NCBI GenBank assembly: GCA_947493165.1
Contig: CANLPY010000002.1
Location: forward strand, 248,001 to 312,000
Source of the DNA: an uncultured Erythrobacter sp.
GTDB taxonomy: Bacteria > Pseudomonadota > Alphaproteobacteria > Sphingomonadales > Sphingomonadaceae
Reading direction: 5' to 3'
DNA length: 64,000 bases
Shown here: positions 53,267 through 61,249 of the stretch, one piece after another
Layout: each line of letters opens with the position of its first letter
Position numbering within the stretch: position 1 is the first letter of the stretch
Made by a program: the position numbers and the translations under genes
Notes under the pieces: generated by a model
Told to the model about the DNA's origin: nothing
The model's database searches: none
The model's input: the letters and a program-made list of their open reading frames with translations, nothing else

Positions 53267-54694
53267 ATGCACATTACTCTTCCATCACACAGTTCAATCC
53301 TGGCCATCTCAATTGCTGGAGTTGCTGCCAGCCTGCCCACTCAGGCGATCGCGCAGTATATACCGCCGCAAGGCGTGCTCAGCGACGATTCCGAGATTTC
53401 CAATCCGAGAGGCGGAGACATGGGCGGCCCGGAAGAGATCGCCAATCTGCGCGAGCAAGTGCGCGAATTGGAGGCGCGCGAGGCAGAGGCTCGGCAAACC
53501 GTTGAAGCGTTGGAGGCGCGGCTCTTGCGGCTTGAGCAGATCAATGCTGATCCCATCTCAAGTGCGGACGCTGCAAACATTCGCGGGCAATTCATTCCCA
53601 ATCAGAACTTTGCACGGCCATCTGACCCGACGTTCAAAGGCATGGCCGGCTCAGTTGCGCCAAACATCGGTCAAATGGTGACTGTGCAGCCCGCGCAAGA
53701 TGACGCTGGCGGCGGCGTATCCGGCGACCGAAAGGCCCCTGCACCCACCGCCGCGCAGGAGGATGTGACCGAGCAGCAGCAAGGGACTTTTGGCCGCAGG
53801 CTTAGCTTTGAGCTCGGTGCGTCGTACACGCATTTCGACAATGCTCGGATCAATCTGGACGGGTTCCTCGCGCTTGATGCGATCTTCCTCGGCACGATCA
53901 GCATTGATCGGATCAACGCTGACATCTTCACGCTAGAACCATCGGTCGACATTGGGCTCAGCGACCGGTTGTTCGTCGACGTAAGTCTGCCGCTACTATC
54001 GCGCACTTCAAACTTTCAATCAGGCGGCGCAGGAGGATCTGCCGCAGGGTTGGTTGAGCGGACAGTGCGCGGCACTGGCATTGGCGATGCCAGCGTCGGC
54101 GTTAGCTATCGGTTATTCCCTGAGACGGTGAAGCTGCCCGATGTCGTATTGAACGCCCGGGTCAAATTCCCAACAGGACGCGATCCATTTGGGATTGAGT
54201 TCGTCGAAGTGCAGGGAAGCGAAGGCAATTTGCAGATCCCTGAAAGGCTGTCATTCGGAACGGGCGTTTATGGGACCTCCATTGGCTGGTCTATGCTCAA
54301 AACGCTGGATCCGATGATCGTATTTGGCAGCGCAACCTATTTTCACAATTTCAAACGCAGTTTTGATGACATCAATGAGGTACCGGGCGATCAACCGGGT
54401 GACGTGAAGATTGGCGATGCCTTTCAATTCGGCGGCGGGCTGGCGTTTGCGCTCAACGATAAATCAAGCATTTCGATGTCTTACACGCAGCGGATCGTGG
54501 AACGCACGCGTTTGACACCGGACGGTCAAGATAGCCGCGTTGTCGTGGGCAGCCAGGCCAACGTCGCGCTGATGAATTTTGGCGCAACTTTCTCTTTGGG
54601 AGAGAACATCGCGCTCGTCTCAAACATCGGCGTTGGGCTAACCAATGATAGCCCTGATATGGCCGTCAGCCTGCGCATCCCCTATCGTTTCTGA
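53267..54694 (+). CDS. FapF-like outer-membrane beta-barrel with coiled-coil N-terminus
   Basis: 475 residues: signal peptide (ends AIAQ), a coiled coil at about 50-95 (heptad-rich E-I-A-N-L-R-E-Q-V-R-E-L-E-A-R), a Pro/Ala/Gly linker to about 175, then a transporter-like beta-barrel with alternating hydrophobic strands ending in Phe (S-L-R-I-P-Y-R-F). FapF is a trimeric 12-strand barrel plugged by a helical N-terminal coiled coil and exports the amyloid subunits. Size and architecture agree. GGGAG lies 8 nt upstream of the ATG at 53267; longer in-frame starts read into the neighbour. It is last in the operon. A general MetA-pathway-type porin is the alternative reading. Confidence 0.7.
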   Translation: MHITLPSHSSILAISIAGVAASLPTQAIAQYIPPQGVLSDDSEISNPRGGDMGGPEEIANLREQVRELEAREAEARQTVEALEARLLRLEQINADPISSADAANIRGQFIPNQNFARPSDPTFKGMAGSVAPNIGQMVTVQPAQDDAGGGVSGDRKAPAPTAAQEDVTEQQQGTFGRRLSFELGASYTHFDNARINLDGFLALDAIFLGTISIDRINADIFTLEPSVDIGLSDRLFVDVSLPLLSRTSNFQSGGAGGSAAGLVERTVRGTGIGDASVGVSYRLFPETVKLPDVVLNARVKFPTGRDPFGIEFVEVQGSEGNLQIPERLSFGTGVYGTSIGWSMLKTLDPMIVFGSATYFHNFKRSFDDINEVPGDQPGDVKIGDAFQFGGGLAFALNDKSSISMSYTQRIVERTRLTPDGQDSRVVVGSQANVALMNFGATFSLGENIALVSNIGVGLTNDSPDMAVSLRIPYRF

Positions 54695-55132
54695 GGGTGC
54701 GGTCAGTCTAATCGCAATTGGTCTTTGGTTGGCTAGGCGATCCCTCACCCGATGTGAGTTCAAGCCATGTTGGCTTGCCGCTCAACGAGGGCAGCTGAGC
54801 GGCAGGTCCTGTAGGTCTGCCTGTCGATGAGGTGACGTTCTTGGTTGAAGTGGTTGTGGACGTTGGCGTCAAGCGAAGCGAGCTTCTGTAGCGATTTCAT
54901 TCGCCTGAAACGCTGCATGACACGCTCCCTTCGTCGGAACGGCAAGTGGGAGTTCTCCACTCGGTTGTTGAGCCATCTTCCCATTTCGCGGCGATCTTCA
55001 ATGCCAAGTTCTCGCATCGCTGCTGGATACGATTTCGGACCGTCGGTGACGATCGCTTCAGCCTGTTTAACCGCCCGCACCCCGCCGCTTTGCGCAAGCG
55101 CATTGATAGCTGAGACTAGTGCTGGGGGTGTG
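54695..55132. other. Spacer after the amyloid-like operon containing an IS6 remnant
   Basis: Apart from the transposase remnant (54760-55080) no gene is evident. No terminal inverted repeats were recognised. The segment ends against the tRNA-Ser gene. Confidence 0.5.
54760..55080 (-). pseudogene. IS6-family transposase, C-terminal remnant
   Basis: About 106 residues matching the C-terminal third of IS6-type DDE transposases: E-A-I-V-T-D-G-P-K-S-Y (second catalytic Asp), then G-R-W-L-N-N-R-V-E-N-S-H-L-P-F-R-R-R-E-R (catalytic Glu in N-x-x-E-N-S-H) and M-Q-R-F-R-R. The N-terminal HTH and first Asp are missing; upstream the frame runs into unrelated sequence near 55080-55120. A decayed or truncated element, not active. 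Confidence 0.85.
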
Positions 55133-55222
55133 TGGCGGAGACGGTGGGATTCGAACCCACGAAAGAGTTGCCCCTTTACACACTTTCCAGGCGTGCGCCT
55201 TCGACCACTCGGCCACGTCTCC
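55133..55222 (-). tRNA. tRNA-Ser (GGA anticodon)
   Basis: 90 nt including the encoded CCA. Read on the minus strand: acceptor GGAGACG pairing with CGTCTCC, D-arm TGGCCGAGTGGT, anticodon stem CACGC/GTGTG enclosing loop CTGGAAA (anticodon GGA), a long variable arm as in class II tRNAs, and T-arm GTGGGTTCGAATCCCAC. All elements of tRNA-Ser are intact. Confidence 0.97.
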
Positions 55223-55303
55223 GCATGCTGTAACAGCAGGTGCGGGTCGATAGCGATGCCTTAGCTCTTTCGCAAGCGGCGAAGCGGTGCCAAAAGGTGT
55301 TTC

Positions 55304-56338
55304 ATGAAAAGGACAATGATTGCCGCTGCAGCGCTGCTTGCGCTTACTCCGCCCATTCACGCGCAAGAAGAACCCGATGGTTCGCCGTCCCCCAATCAGA
55401 TCGTCGACGCCGCACCCGACAGCGAATGGGTCAGCATTGCGGCAGAGGATTTGCTGGTGATGACGCTCACGCCTGATCGCGATGGCAACGAGCGCGAGGT
55501 GGTGATCCAGCTGATGCCTGCGCCATTTTCCCAAGGGTGGGTCGGCAACATCCGCAAGCTCGCCCGCGCGAAGTGGTATGACGGGATTTCAGTGAACCGC
55601 GTGCAAGACAATTACGTCGTGCAATGGGGCGATGCGAATGGCGAAGACCCTGAGAAAGCAAAGCTTCTGCCTGAGGGTTTGAATGTGATGGGGGAGGATG
55701 ATTATGTCACAACAAATTGGGACATCACCGATGCGTGGATGAAAAGTAAAACCCCTTTTGAATTGAAAGCCTTATTCGCAGCAGGCGACGAAGCAATACC
55801 AAGAAAAGTTAGAGATCAGCTTGATCCATATCTGCGCGCCGACAAATACTCGCAACGTCAGCATTTTCAACTGGGATGGGGGTTCGCGCAGGACGGCGGC
55901 GTTGTTCATTCAAAAGCATGGCCCGTCCATTGCTACGGCATGGTGGGCGTTGGCCGGAACTACTCCCCCGACACGGGATCAGGCGCGGAGCTTTACACTG
56001 TCATTGGTCATGCGCCGCGGCATCTGGATCGCAATATCGCGCTTGTGGGCCGGATTGTCGCCGGCATGGAGCACCTCTCCTCGCTACCGCGCGGCTCGGG
56101 CGTGCTCGGATTCTACACCGAGGAAGAGGCGGACAAGCGCACACCGATCCTCTCGGTTCGGGTCGCAAGCGATCTGCCCGATGACGCGCAGCCGCAATTT
56201 GAGTATCTTTCGACCGAAAGCGAGACTTTCGCAAAATATGCCGAGGCGCGCGCGAACCGCCGCGATCCGTTCTTTATCGTGCCCGCTGGCGGCGCAGATA
56301 TCTGCAACATTCCAGTTCCCATCCGTGAGATTGATTAG
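55304..56338 (+). CDS. Periplasmic cyclophilin-type peptidyl-prolyl isomerase
   Basis: 344 residues: signal peptide (ends IHAQ), a sphingomonad-type N-terminal extension, and a cyclophilin-like domain in the second half. Visible: V-Q-D-N-Y-V-V-Q-W-G-D, H-C-Y-G-M-V-G-V-G-R-N-Y-S-P-D-T-G-S-G-A-E-L-Y and R-H-L-D-R-N-I-A-L-V-G-R-I-V-A-G-M, which mirrors the F-G-x-V-x-x-G family core. The catalytic Arg region is altered and spread by an insert, as in other long alphaproteobacterial homologues. Likely a periplasmic folding factor. It follows the tRNA by 81 nt on the other strand. Confidence 0.78.
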   Translation: MKRTMIAAAALLALTPPIHAQEEPDGSPSPNQIVDAAPDSEWVSIAAEDLLVMTLTPDRDGNEREVVIQLMPAPFSQGWVGNIRKLARAKWYDGISVNRVQDNYVVQWGDANGEDPEKAKLLPEGLNVMGEDDYVTTNWDITDAWMKSKTPFELKALFAAGDEAIPRKVRDQLDPYLRADKYSQRQHFQLGWGFAQDGGVVHSKAWPVHCYGMVGVGRNYSPDTGSGAELYTVIGHAPRHLDRNIALVGRIVAGMEHLSSLPRGSGVLGFYTEEEADKRTPILSVRVASDLPDDAQPQFEYLSTESETFAKYAEARANRRDPFFIVPAGGADICNIPVPIREID

Positions 56339-56379
56339 TGTTCCGCACGGCCATCCGAGCGCGCGATATCCTCGCTCAC

Positions 56380-56438
56380 GCGGCTTGCAGCCGCATCGCT
56401 GCGGACGGCCATGCGGCCTTGCGAAGCCTGCGGCTTCG
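56380..56438. repeat. Pair of REP-like hairpins
   Basis: Two GC-rich hairpins with the same TGC loop: GCGGCT-TGC-AGCCGC (56380-56394) and CGAAGCC-TGC-GGCTTCG (56422-56438). Between them the sequence repeats CGGACGGCCATG and CGGCC, echoing ACGGCCATCCG at 56347. This resembles a two-unit extragenic palindrome (BIME-like) lying between the PPIase and DUF1905 genes. Confidence 0.55.
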
Positions 56439-56450
56439 ATTGGTTGAACT

Positions 56451-56792
56451 TTGAAAGAGACGGTTCGAGCCACCCTCCCCTTGCAGCGATGGCAGGGGGA
56501 TCGCGGGACGTATCATCTCGTCAATGTCGCTGGCGAGCAGGCCGAAGTGATCACGACGCATGCTGCGCTTCACCGGATGGAGTTCGGCAAACAGCGCGGC
56601 TTTGGCTCGGTCAAAGTCATCGCGCGGATCGGCGGGACGGAATGGAAGACCTCCGTGTTTCCGCAGAAAATTCCTCCCTCTCAAGACCAAGCCGGTCAAA
56701 AGCAATGGGTTCTGCTCGTCAGTAAGAAAGTCATGCGCGCCGAACACCTGACCGAAGGCGAGCTGATAAAGGTTGAACTAGAGCTGCTTTAG
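56451..56792 (+). CDS. DUF1905 domain protein
   Basis: 113 residues forming one DUF1905 unit: T-L-P-L-Q-R-W-Q-G-D-R-G-T-Y-H, a long middle with F-G-S-V-K-V-I-A-R-I-G-G-T-E-W-K-T-S-V-F-P, then W-V-L-L-V-S-K-K-V-M-R-A and G-E-L-I-K-V-E-L-E. The start is TTG at 56451 because no ATG precedes the domain. The gene begins 13 nt after a REP-like hairpin. Small beta-barrel protein of unknown function. Its stop overlaps the convergent VOC gene by 4 nt. Confidence 0.75.
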   Translation: MKETVRATLPLQRWQGDRGTYHLVNVAGEQAEVITTHAALHRMEFGKQRGFGSVKVIARIGGTEWKTSVFPQKIPPSQDQAGQKQWVLLVSKKVMRAEHLTEGELIKVELELL

Positions 56793-57148
56793 AGCCGCTG
56801 CATCAGCTCGATGCGATTGCCGAAGGGATCAAAGGTGAAAAAGCGCATATAACCCTCTACCGGCTTATCATCATGCGCGCTGTGCCCTGCCGCCTTAATC
56901 CGCTCCCGCAAGGCAGCACAATCATCGACCAGAAATGCCGGATGCGCCTTGCGCGCTGGCACAAAATTGGGGTCGACGCCGACGTGCAGACGCGCCCCGC
57001 CGCCCTCTAACCACAAACCGCTTGGCGATAGATTGTCCGGCTTTGGCACTTCCGTCATCCCAAGCAGGTCGCAAAAGAAGGCCCGCATCTGATCCTCGCC
57101 GCCTGCCGGAATGGCGAGTTGCACATGATCAAGACCGATAACCGCCAT
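56789..57148 (-). CDS. VOC-family (glyoxalase/dioxygenase-fold) protein
   Basis: 119 residues with one VOC domain: I-G-L-D-H-V-Q-L-A-I-P-A-G-G-E (metal His), M-R-A-F-F-C-D-L-L-G-M, L-W-L-E-G-G-G-A-R-L-H-V-G-V, H-P-A-F-L-V-D-D, and the end F-F-T-F-D-P-F-G-N-R-I-E-L-M (metal Glu). Substrate unknown; relatives act in detoxification or antibiotic resistance but nothing specific is seen. Its ATG directly follows the rel stop (TAG-ATG), so it is coupled to rel. Confidence 0.88.
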   Translation of the reverse strand: MAVIGLDHVQLAIPAGGEDQMRAFFCDLLGMTEVPKPDNLSPSGLWLEGGGARLHVGVDPNFVPARKAHPAFLVDDCAALRERIKAAGHSAHDDKPVEGYMRFFTFDPFGNRIELMQRL

Positions 57149-59239
57149 CTAAATCCGCTCCGCCTGGGCCACAGCATCGCTTGCGCGCAGCGCGCTCAAG
57201 ATGCGAGTGAGGTGTGCCAAGTCTTGAACCTCTGCGTCAATCTCATAGGTGGTGAACGGGTGGTCAAGCTGCACCTGATTGAGGCTCGTCACATTGGTTT
57301 TATTCTGAGCAAAAATGCCCGCCATTTCAGCTAAGGTCCCAGTGCGATCATACAGCGTCACCCGCAAACGCCCCACCGCCCCTTGCGAACGTTTGCCCCA
57401 TGACAGGTCGAGCCAATCAGTGTCGATCCCGTTTGCCAGTTCAAGGCAGTCAATCGAGTGCACAAGCACCGTCTCACCCTTGCGCCGCAGACCAACGATC
57501 CTATCCCCCGGCACTGGATGGCAGCAATCGGCAAGTTCAAATGCGACGCCCGGCGTCAATCCGCGAATTGAGATAACCTTGTCGCGCTTTGACCATTCCC
57601 CATCGTCTTCAAATTCGGCCGTGCAACCGGGAACCAGCGCTTCCATCACTTCGCGGTCTGTCAACTTGGCGGCGCCAATTGCGAACATCAGATCTTCGGG
57701 ACCATCAAGGTCAAGCCGCCCGATAGCATCACGAATGGCTTTCTTGCCGATCCGCGCTGGCACTTTGGATGCGATCTCACCGAACAGTTTTGAGCCGATA
57801 TCAGCAACCTCAGCGCGTTCCTTCAGGCGAACAGCACGGCGGATCGCTGCCCTCGCCTTACCCGTCACAACAAAGCCGAGCCATGACAGGCGCGGTTCGG
57901 CCTGTTTTCCCTTAATAATCTCCACCACGTCACCGTTATTCAGCGCAGTGCGCAGCGGCATGTGCCGCCCATTGATCTTTGCCCCAACCGTCTGCGCGCC
58001 AAGGTCTGTGTGAACCGCGAAAGCAAAATCGACAGAGGTTGCGCCTTTGGGCAACTGGAAAAGCGCACCTTTGGGCGTGAAGGCAAAGATGCGATCCTGA
58101 TAAATCGCCATGCGGGTATGTTCGAGCAATTCCTCTGCATCATGGCTCGCATCGACAATCTCTATCAGGTCACGCAGCCATGCAACCTCGCCATCGGCCT
58201 CATCGCTTTGCTTGTATGCCCAATGCGCGGCCAGCCCAAATTCATTGCGGCTATGCATATCGCGGGTGCGGATTTGCACCTCAACCCGCATGGAGTTTTC
58301 ATACATTAGCGAGGTGTGGAGTGAACGATAGCCGTTCGATTTGGGGGTGGAGATATAATCTTTGAACCGGCCCGGCAGGAATTGCCAAGTTGTGTGCAAA
58401 ATACCCATTGCGGCATAACAATCCGCCTCACTCTCACAAATTACCCGGAACGCCATGATGTCAGTCACTTGTTCAAAGCTGACGTGGCGCTCGGCCATCT
58501 TCTTCCAGATTGAATAGGGATGCTTTTCCCGCCCGCTGACCTCAACCTTTAGACCTGCTTCTGCCAGCACCTGCTTCACCTTCAGTGCAATGGCATCGAC
58601 TTGCCCGCCATCATGACTGCGCAGCTGCTCCAGCCGTTTGGTGATAGTGGTGAAAGCCTCCGGCTCAAGCTGCTCAAACGCGAGTGCCTGCATCTCGCGC
58701 ATGTATTCATACATGCCGATCCGCTCAGCGAGGGGCGCATAAATATCCATCGTCTCGCGCGCGATGCGTTGGCGTTTTTCCGGCTTTTTGATAAAATGCA
58801 GCGTGCGCATATTGTGCAGCCGATCTGCCAATTTGACCAACAGAACCCGGATGTCTTCAGACATTGCGAGCAAGAATTTACGCAAATTCTCCGCTGCCCG
58901 CTCATTCTCTGGCATGGCTTCAATTTTGGACAGCTTGGTTACGCCATCTACCAGCCGCGCAACATCAGCACCAAAGAACTCTTCGATCTCTTCGATCGTG
59001 ACCAACGTGTCTTCGACGGTGTCGTGCAACAGCGCGGTGATGATCGTCTGCTCATCCAACTGCAGGTCCGTCATCAGTCCGGCTACTTCAATCGGATGCG
59101 AGAAATATGGATCGCCGCTCGCGCGTTTTTGGCTACCATGCTTTTGAACGGTGTAGACATAGGCACGGTTGAGCGCTGCCTCATCCGCGTCCGGGTCGTA
59201 TTCCTTGACCCGCTCCACCAGTTCATATTGCCTTAGCAT
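57149..59239 (-). CDS. rel: Bifunctional (p)ppGpp synthetase/hydrolase Rel/SpoT
   Basis: 696 residues in classical order: HD hydrolase (about 30-190; F-S-H-P-I-E-V-A and A-L-L-H-D-T-V-E-D-T intact, so hydrolase-competent), RelA/SpoT synthetase (Y-S-I-W-K-K-M, F-K-D-Y-I-S-T-P-K-S-N-G-Y-R-S-L-H-T), TGS (F-T-P-K-G-A-L-F-Q-L-P-K-G-A), helical/zinc-finger region (D-C-C-H-P-V-P-G-D) and C-terminal ACT. Alphaproteobacteria usually have this single long enzyme for ppGpp turnover in starvation. The ATG at 59239 (MLRQYELVER) was chosen as the family start; the upstream open frame is not conserved-looking. Confidence 0.95.
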   Translation of the reverse strand: MLRQYELVERVKEYDPDADEAALNRAYVYTVQKHGSQKRASGDPYFSHPIEVAGLMTDLQLDEQTIITALLHDTVEDTLVTIEEIEEFFGADVARLVDGVTKLSKIEAMPENERAAENLRKFLLAMSEDIRVLLVKLADRLHNMRTLHFIKKPEKRQRIARETMDIYAPLAERIGMYEYMREMQALAFEQLEPEAFTTITKRLEQLRSHDGGQVDAIALKVKQVLAEAGLKVEVSGREKHPYSIWKKMAERHVSFEQVTDIMAFRVICESEADCYAAMGILHTTWQFLPGRFKDYISTPKSNGYRSLHTSLMYENSMRVEVQIRTRDMHSRNEFGLAAHWAYKQSDEADGEVAWLRDLIEIVDASHDAEELLEHTRMAIYQDRIFAFTPKGALFQLPKGATSVDFAFAVHTDLGAQTVGAKINGRHMPLRTALNNGDVVEIIKGKQAEPRLSWLGFVVTGKARAAIRRAVRLKERAEVADIGSKLFGEIASKVPARIGKKAIRDAIGRLDLDGPEDLMFAIGAAKLTDREVMEALVPGCTAEFEDDGEWSKRDKVISIRGLTPGVAFELADCCHPVPGDRIVGLRRKGETVLVHSIDCLELANGIDTDWLDLSWGKRSQGAVGRLRVTLYDRTGTLAEMAGIFAQNKTNVTSLNQVQLDHPFTTYEIDAEVQDLAHLTRILSALRASDAVAQAERI

Positions 59240-59378
59240 AAAATCGAATGTGCGCAGGTGACGCGCTGATTGCAACGCTATTTCGCGATTGCAGACGAAT
59301 TCAGCGAAAACCCGCTCAGAACGAATACGTAATTGCTGTGCAGTCGGTCGAAAATCATGATGCAGTAGAGACATCTGT

Positions 59379-61214
59379 ATGACGATCAACCAACCCACAG
59401 CGTTTGAACGCTTTGCCGCAGCGTCTGGACTTATCACGTTGACCGCCGCCTTGGCAGGTTTGGTCGTGATCATCCTCGGCATATTGGGCCGCGATACGAT
59501 GCTTTACACCGCAGAAGCGGTGATTGGCAGCTTATTGCTCGCGATGGGTCTGCGCGAAGTGAGCGCGAGCATGCGGATCGGGCGCCACACAGCGGAACTG
59601 CGCGAGCGAATGGATGAAAGTGAAAAACAGAACCGTCTGCTCAAATTAACGGAGACGGCAACAAAGGTTGGGCATTGGCGACTGGACCTCACCAATGATG
59701 CAATCTTCTGGTCTGATGGCACCTTTGCTATTCATGGGTTTGACCCGGGTGAAATCCCACCGCTAGATAAAGCAATCGAGCTGTTCCATCCGGAAGACCG
59801 TGAAATTGTCAGCTATTCGGTCGAATCTGCGCGCGAAACAGGCAAACCTTACACCTTTCAAGCGCGCTTAATGCGGCCAGATGGGGAAATTCGGCACACA
59901 GAAGCTGTGGCTAGGGTTGAGTTCGATCTCTCAGGAAAGCCCATCGCTTTGTTTGGCGTTTTCCGTGATCGTACCGAAGAAGAAATAATGCTGGAAGATA
60001 TCCGCCAAGCTCGCGATGAGGCCCGTGCTTTGGCAGATGCGAAAAGCGCATTCCTCGCCAAAATGAGTCACGAAATTCGCACACCGATGAACGGGGTGCT
60101 GGGCTTTGCGGAGTTGTTACAGAACAGCGATCTAAATCCAGTGCAGCGCCGTCATGTTAATCTGATCGCCGATTCCGGCAAATCGCTACAATCCTTGCTG
60201 AACGACATTCTTGATCTTTCCAAGATTGAATCAGGGCACATGACCGTGAATCCAGAGCCAACTGATCTGGGTCACCTGATCAACCGGGTGGCGCAAATGA
60301 CGGAGCCGATGGCGAGAGAGAAAAATCTGCATATTGAACATATTGTCGACGCCAATCTGCCCAAAATGGTGATGGTCGACGGCCTGCGGCTGCGGCAGAT
60401 CATCACAAACCTGATGCACAATGCAGTGCGCTTTACCGACGAAGGAAAAATTCGCCTTTCAGCGTCTCACCGCGGCGGACGGCTTGAGATCCAGATTGCT
60501 GATACCGGCATCGGCATTGATCAAGAGCACCACGAGGTGATCTTCACTGCCTTCGCTCAGGCTGATGGCGGTTCGACCACAGATCGCGGCGGAACAGGAC
60601 TTGGCCTGGCGATTTGCCGACAGCTCGCAGCACTGATGGACGGAGACCTCAAAGTGCAGAGCATACCGGGCACAGGTTCGGCTTTCTCGCTCTCCATTCC
60701 TTTGATCGAAGCGAGCCGCGAAGACATCGCGAAATCAGCAAAGATTGATGCAACAGCACTCCCATCGCCCCAACACAGCCCTGCGCCATCCAAACAAAGT
60801 GAAGCATTGGCCGAACGCCGCGTTTTGTTGGCAGAGGACTTTGACATAAACCGCGAGTTAATGTCGCAAATGGCGCGTCAAATTGGCTTCACTCTCATAA
60901 TGGCTGAAGATGGCGCTGAAGCGGTTGGTATGGTCACCGAAGCGCGAGAAAACGGCGAACCGTTTGAACTGGTTCTGATGGATGTAAGAATGCCCAACAT
61001 GGACGGATTGGAAGCAACCAGAGTTCTGCGGGAACGCGGGTTTGATGGCGCCGCATTGCCGATCGTAGCGCTCACCGCCAACGCCTTTGATGAGGATGTA
61101 GAGGCCTGCATTGCAGCAGGTATGCAGGAACACCTTGGCAAGCCAATCTCTGTCGAAACGCTGAAAGAGGCGTTGGAACGTTGGCTGCCAGCAGACACGC
61201 AGCGTGCAGCTTAA
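59379..61214 (+). CDS. Hybrid sensor histidine kinase (2 TM-PAS-HisKA-HATPase-REC)
   Basis: 611 residues: two TM helices close together (about 16-36 and 41-58), a PAS domain (about 85-205), HisKA with phosphorylated His231 in FLAKMSHEIRTPMNGV, HATPase with N-box I-T-N-L-M-H-N-A-V-R-F, G1 I-A-D-T-G-I-G-I and G2 R-G-G-T-G-L-G-L-A. A receiver domain (about 480-605) has acidic pair E486/D487 and phosphoacceptor Asp535 in LVLMDVRMPNMDG, Thr563-like L-T-A-N and Lys in G-K-P-I. Almost no periplasmic loop, so sensing is membrane or cytoplasmic. No partner regulator or Hpt is adjacent. Divergent from rel. Confidence 0.93.
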   Translation: MTINQPTAFERFAAASGLITLTAALAGLVVIILGILGRDTMLYTAEAVIGSLLLAMGLREVSASMRIGRHTAELRERMDESEKQNRLLKLTETATKVGHWRLDLTNDAIFWSDGTFAIHGFDPGEIPPLDKAIELFHPEDREIVSYSVESARETGKPYTFQARLMRPDGEIRHTEAVARVEFDLSGKPIALFGVFRDRTEEEIMLEDIRQARDEARALADAKSAFLAKMSHEIRTPMNGVLGFAELLQNSDLNPVQRRHVNLIADSGKSLQSLLNDILDLSKIESGHMTVNPEPTDLGHLINRVAQMTEPMAREKNLHIEHIVDANLPKMVMVDGLRLRQIITNLMHNAVRFTDEGKIRLSASHRGGRLEIQIADTGIGIDQEHHEVIFTAFAQADGGSTTDRGGTGLGLAICRQLAALMDGDLKVQSIPGTGSAFSLSIPLIEASREDIAKSAKIDATALPSPQHSPAPSKQSEALAERRVLLAEDFDINRELMSQMARQIGFTLIMAEDGAEAVGMVTEARENGEPFELVLMDVRMPNMDGLEATRVLRERGFDGAALPIVALTANAFDEDVEACIAAGMQEHLGKPISVETLKEALERWLPADTQRAA

Positions 61215-61249
61215 AAGACCAGCGCTATCCGCAGTCCAAATAAAGCCGC

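Noticed and set aside
54897..55103. Second frame over the IS6 remnant
   Set aside because: Out-of-frame shadow; the IS6 motifs are all in the 54760-55080 frame.
59240..59482. N-terminal extension of Rel upstream of 59239
   Set aside because: The extra 81 residues overlap the divergent histidine kinase start and do not resemble Rel N-termini.
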